From: an uncultured Eubacteriales bacterium
Lineage (GTDB): Bacteria; Bacillota; Clostridia; Oscillospirales; CAG-382
Length of the DNA: 64,000 bases
Reading direction: 5' to 3'
Assembly (NCBI GenBank): GCA_934502885.1
Contig: CAKSUT010000001.1
Location: 62,001 to 126,000 of the forward strand
Translations under genes and position numbers: made by a program
Part shown: positions 61,329-64,000 of the stretch, piece by piece
Numbering within the stretch: the first letter of the stretch is position 1
Layout of the letters: each line of letters begins with the position of its first letter
The notes under the pieces: model-generated
What the model saw: the letters and a program-made list of their open reading frames with translations, nothing else
Told to the model about the DNA's origin: nothing
The model's database searches: none

Positions 61329-61534
61329 GTCATCATCCCTTTCTCCGAAAAGCGTAAAATGAATGTAAGTCATTGCTTACGACACACTTATACCATATTC
61401 CGAGCCGGAAGTCAACCTTTTTGGCGCAAAAAAGAAAATTTATCGTAAAAAAAGTAATTTTTCCTTTACAAAGGCGTCTTTCGACAACAATTTGCGTAAA
61501 AGCGGAAAGCACCGAAAAAAGTGCGGAATCACGC

Positions 61535-61572
61535 AAAAAAAGCAGCCCCGGAGCACAATGACGTCCGAGGCT
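61535..61572 (-). terminator. Terminator after the small YtxH-like gene
   Basis: AGCCTCGGA pairs with TCCGGGGCT (one G-U) around an 11-base loop, followed by GCTTTTTTT on the minus strand. The 160 bases between it and the ABC gene hold no gene that I can support. Confidence 0.8.
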
Positions 61573-61593
61573 CTACCGCAATTCACAGTCTTT

Positions 61594-61773
61594 TTACTTC
61601 ATACAGCCCAAAAGCTTTGACGTGCTTTTCTTCACGTCCTCCATGAGGCGCTGAGTGTACGACTTTTTTCCGCAGTCGCACATTGCCTTTGCGGCGACGC
61701 CAACCGCCGTTCCGAGAATTACGCCGGCTATCATTCCGGCGGCGATGTCCTCTTTGTTTGCGTGCATAAACAT
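61594..61773 (-). CDS. Small membrane-anchored YtxH-like protein
   Basis: A 59-residue protein. A single glycine-rich hydrophobic helix (IAAGMIAGVILGTAVGVAAK) is followed by a basic, helical tail with a Cys-x-Cys (CDCGKK) and a C-terminal LLGCMK. Such small proteins with a GxxxG-type helix are often called YtxH-like and are linked with envelope stress in Bacillota. The ATG at 61773 lies 9 bases from AAAGGAGA; a longer upstream reading lacks a site. It is a separate unit between metA (divergent) and the ABC operon. Function is unknown. Confidence 0.6.
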   Translation of the reverse strand: MFMHANKEDIAAGMIAGVILGTAVGVAAKAMCDCGKKSYTQRLMEDVKKSTSKLLGCMK

Positions 61774-61899
61774 AATGCGAGGTCTCCTTTCGTCTTTTTG
61801 TTTCCGCAAGTATTTTTTACACACTCACGCATTTTATTCATCGTCCGTCTGACAATAAGCGGCATTTGTATTCTTTTTGTTAAACTTTTTGCACCGTTC

Positions 61900-61928
61900 T
61901 TGTATTAAAGCAAAATTTATGGTATATT
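61900..61928 (+). promoter_or_regulatory. Sigma-A promoter of metA
   Basis: TTGTAT (61900-61905), 17 bases and TATATT (61923-61928). The leader before the start codon is only about 25 bases, leaving no room for a SAM riboswitch or T-box. Confidence 0.7.
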
Positions 61929-61959
61929 ATCGGGAGAACATACGAAGGGAATGTTGCAA

Positions 61960-62880
61960 ATGCCGATTAAAATTCCGGATACCCTCCCGGCGCACGAAAC
62001 GCTCGTAAGAGAAAACATTTTCGTTATGACCGACAAGCGTGCGACAACGCAGGATATTCGTCCGCTTAGAATACTTCTTCTCAACCTCATGCCGACAAAG
62101 GCCGTCACGGAAACGCAGATACTCCGTCTTTTGTCGAACACGCCTTTGCAGATAGAGATAACTCTTCTTCACACGGCGACTCACACCTCGAAGAACACCG
62201 CGCAAGAGCATCTGACGTCGTTTTACAAGGACTTTTCCGACGTAAAGGGAATGCGCTTTGACGGAATGATAGTAACAGGTGCGCCGGTGGAGGATCTCGA
62301 ATACGAAGACGTCGATTACTGGGACGAGATATGCGAAATATATGAGTGGGCAAAGACTCACGTGTACTCTTCGTTTTTCATCTGCTGGGGTGCGCAGTCG
62401 GCTCTTTATTACTACTACGGTCTTCCAAAGGTAAAGCTTCCGAGAAAGCTTTCGGGAGTTTACGAGAACCGTGTTATTGTGCCGTCTCACCCTCTCGTGC
62501 GCGGCTTTGACGAAGTATTCTTCGCACCGCATTCGAGAAATTCCGAGGTCACGGAAAGAAGCATTGCGGAGTGTCCGCACCTTGAGATACTTTCAAAGTC
62601 CGACAAAGCCGGCGTCTATATCGCCGCCGCACGTACGGGACGCAGATTTTTTGTCATGGGGCATTCGGAATACGATGCCGACACGCTTAAAAACGAATAT
62701 CTGCGCGACCTTGCCAAAGGTATAAATCCCGACATACCCGAAAACTATTTTCCGTTTGACAATCCCGAAAACACTCCCAAGAATTTCTGGCGCAGTCACG
62801 CGCATCTTTTGTACTCAAACTGGCTCAACTACTTTGTATATCAGGATACTCCTTACAATCTTGACGAGCTTGACAAATGA
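61960..62880 (+). CDS. metA: Homoserine O-acetyltransferase (MetA family)
   Basis: A 306-residue enzyme that acylates homoserine at the start of methionine synthesis. The catalytic Cys is residue 142 in FFICWGAQ. Residue 111 is Glu in GAPVEDLEY; Glu at this position is known to select acetyl-CoA, whereas Gly in the Escherichia coli enzyme goes with succinyl-CoA. So acetyl transfer is predicted. The ATG at 61960 is chosen because AAGGGA lies 9 bases before it, and this start also gives the standard numbering at residues 111 and 142. A HAD phosphatase gene follows after 30 bases. Confidence 0.95.
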   Translation: MPIKIPDTLPAHETLVRENIFVMTDKRATTQDIRPLRILLLNLMPTKAVTETQILRLLSNTPLQIEITLLHTATHTSKNTAQEHLTSFYKDFSDVKGMRFDGMIVTGAPVEDLEYEDVDYWDEICEIYEWAKTHVYSSFFICWGAQSALYYYYGLPKVKLPRKLSGVYENRVIVPSHPLVRGFDEVFFAPHSRNSEVTERSIAECPHLEILSKSDKAGVYIAAARTGRRFFVMGHSEYDADTLKNEYLRDLAKGINPDIPENYFPFDNPENTPKNFWRSHAHLLYSNWLNYFVYQDTPYNLDELDK

Positions 62881-62910
62881 CGACGATATCAAAAACGAAA
62901 GGAAAAAGCC

Positions 62911-63675
62911 ATGCCGAAGCTGTTTATCACCGACATTGACGGAACAATACTGAGAAAAGGCGAATGCACCGTAAGCGGCAAAGTGCTTGAATTTTTCGCG
63001 GAGCTTGCCGAAAACGGAGTCGTCGCCGCCGTTGCCTCAGGGCGTTCTTACGACAGTATAGCAAGAATTTTCGGCGGCAGTATTCCGGAGAAGCTTTACG
63101 TCATTTCAAACGACGGTGCTCTCTGCACATTCGTCGGAAAGCACCTGTTCGGAAAGCCGCTGTCGCAGAGTGCCTGCGCGCACTTTTTCGGCGAAGCAAA
63201 AAAACACGACGGCGGTTTCTTCTGCGCCGCGGACAAGGCTTACATATACGGCGGTGCGACAAGGTTTACATATGCGCCGGAATTTGCTCTGACGGGAATT
63301 TCGGTATCGAACGTATACAGCATTAACGAAAACGTATACAAAATAGGAATCGACCTCTCCGACGGCAAAGAAACGGGTATGTGTCCTGCCGATGCACGCT
63401 GTGCCTACAACGACGGCATACTTTGCGAGTACGTTTCGCGCTACGCCGACAAGGGAAACGCTATTGAGGCGCTGTCGCAGAGACTTTTCTGCCACCGCGA
63501 GGACATTTTCGCCCTCGGCGACGGTCCGAATGATGTGAGTATGTTCAAAAAGGCAAAGTACTCCGCATTCATCAACAAAGGGAACGGAAAATCGGAAAGC
63601 AGTGCGGCTCTTACCTTTGCCGACTGTGACGAAGCAATGGAATATTACAGAAAAAATCTGCTCGGAAAGCAGTGA
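62911..63675 (+). CDS. HAD-superfamily phosphatase, Cof/type IIB
   Basis: A 254-residue phosphatase. Motif I is FITDIDGTIL, with the nucleophile Asp at residue 8. Motif II is VAAVASGRS. The last Asp pair is in FALGDGPNDVSMF, followed by Lys in FKKAKYSAF. The type IIB cap lies between. Members dephosphorylate sugar phosphates or nucleotides in the cytoplasm. AAAGGAAAAAG precedes the ATG. It is likely co-transcribed with metA; no functional link is obvious. Confidence 0.88.
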   Translation: MPKLFITDIDGTILRKGECTVSGKVLEFFAELAENGVVAAVASGRSYDSIARIFGGSIPEKLYVISNDGALCTFVGKHLFGKPLSQSACAHFFGEAKKHDGGFFCAADKAYIYGGATRFTYAPEFALTGISVSNVYSINENVYKIGIDLSDGKETGMCPADARCAYNDGILCEYVSRYADKGNAIEALSQRLFCHREDIFALGDGPNDVSMFKKAKYSAFINKGNGKSESSAALTFADCDEAMEYYRKNLLGKQ

Positions 63676-63687
63676 CCCTTAAGACGT

Positions 63688-63725
63688 AAAAAACTCCCAC
63701 CGCAATCAAAGTAATGCGGTGGGAG
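63688..63725 (-). terminator. Terminator of the partial AraC gene
   Basis: A perfect 11-base stem, CTCCCACCGCA with TGCGGTGGGAG, followed by six T on the minus strand. The plus-strand side is only AAAATTT, so it mainly serves the leftward gene. Confidence 0.85.
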
Positions 63726-63744
63726 AAAATTTGTCTGTGTTTCG

Positions 63745-64000
63745 TCAGGTCTTATACTTTCCCGGTGAAACGCCGTCGATACGCTTGAACATGGTGCTGA
63801 AATAGTTCTGATTGTAAAATCCGAGTGCCAAGGAAACCTCTTTTATGCTCATGCCCTCGCGCAAAAGCTTTTTCGCACGTTTGACTTTCATATCGTTGAA
63901 GTACTCTATAACACCCATGCCGGAATACTTCGCGAAAACTCTCTTTACGTTTGAGCGGCTCATACTGCAAAGCTTCGCTATATCGTCAACCGACAGCATT
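63745..64000 (-). CDS. AraC-family regulator, C-terminal part (gene runs off the window)
   Basis: About 84 residues of the C-terminal AraC double helix-turn-helix are present: LSVDDIAKLCSMSRSNVKRV, then SIKEVSLALGFYNQNYFSTM and the closing GVSPGKYK. The first Met in view is internal, so the sensing domain must lie to the right of the window. The open frame continues to the edge. The regulated genes are not in this window. Confidence 0.85.
   Translation of the reverse strand, partial: MLSVDDIAKLCSMSRSNVKRVFAKYSGMGVIEYFNDMKVKRAKKLLREGMSIKEVSLALGFYNQNYFSTMFKRIDGVSPGKYKT

Noticed and set aside
61829..61960. Possible SAM riboswitch before metA
   Set aside because: A good promoter lies 31 bases before the start, leaving too short a leader, and no SAM-box pattern is seen.
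1..64000. Prophage, transposon, restriction or other defence islands
   Set aside because: No transposase, integrase, capsid, methylase or toxin-antitoxin motif was found on either strand; the small HTH-like gene at 29483 stands alone.

Overview
The window comes from a spore-forming member of the Clostridia (Bacillota). The evidence is a set of Gram-positive markers: dipicolinate synthase subunits, a SPOCS/LysM spore-coat morphogenetic protein, a SpoVM-like micropeptide, a SleL-type cortex lytic enzyme, a DarA c-di-AMP receptor, four S-layer-homology (SLH) proteins, consensus sigma-A promoters with 17-base spacers and many U-tailed intrinsic terminators. The number of glycoside hydrolases and AraC-type regulators suggests a gut or other plant-polymer-rich habitat. 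No rRNA, tRNA, CRISPR array, insertion sequence or prophage was seen. No species can be named from the sequence alone.

Layout. 1-7.8 kb: a GH99-like protein, an alpha/beta-hydrolase, an ECF sigma/anti-sigma pair, a GH5-like glycosidase and a degraded GH78 rhamnosidase. 7.8-17 kb: a catabolic operon (FucI/AraA-like isomerase, FAD oxidase, Fe-S protein, class II aldolase, PfkB kinase, IolB, FGGY kinase) plus a separately promoted TIM-barrel isomerase. 17.1-23.4 kb: three exported proteins behind a cobalamin riboswitch. 23.4-26.3 kb: rpsO-pnp. 26.3-30.4 kb: a serine hydrolase, AraC regulator, acyltransferase, small DNA-binding-like protein and a frameshifted exported protein. 30.6-39.6 kb: two large SLH surface proteins flanking sleL and a KdgK-like kinase. 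39.7-47.5 kb: an amidohydrolase, flavin reductase, vitamin B6 uptake and salvage genes, ftsH, tilS and dnaB. 47.6-52.4 kb: sporulation genes. 52.5-58.2 kb: a GH38/AraC pair, a cyclophilin and a GH20 enzyme. 58.2-64 kb: an ABC transporter/DUF1854/DarA operon, metA, a HAD phosphatase and a partial AraC regulator.

The most interesting system is the cobalamin-riboswitch operon at 17.1-23.4 kb. It encodes an alpha/alpha-barrel protein with SLH domains, a DUF4430 lipoprotein, and a large SLH protein with two DUF4430-like modules. An alpha/alpha barrel plus a DUF4430-like beta domain is the architecture of animal intrinsic factor and transcobalamin. The operon therefore looks like a Gram-positive surface corrinoid-capture system. 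The protein folds and this role are inferred; the riboswitch is read directly from the sequence.

Second in interest is the operon at 8.9-17 kb. It holds the lower half of inositol catabolism (IolB, an IolC-like kinase, an IolJ-like aldolase), but a sugar-isomerase-like protein and an FAD/Fe-S oxidase replace IolG, IolE and IolD. Third are two short genes upstream of the SipL-like gene that conventional gene calling would probably miss: a 24-residue SpoVM-like peptide and a 49-residue membrane protein.
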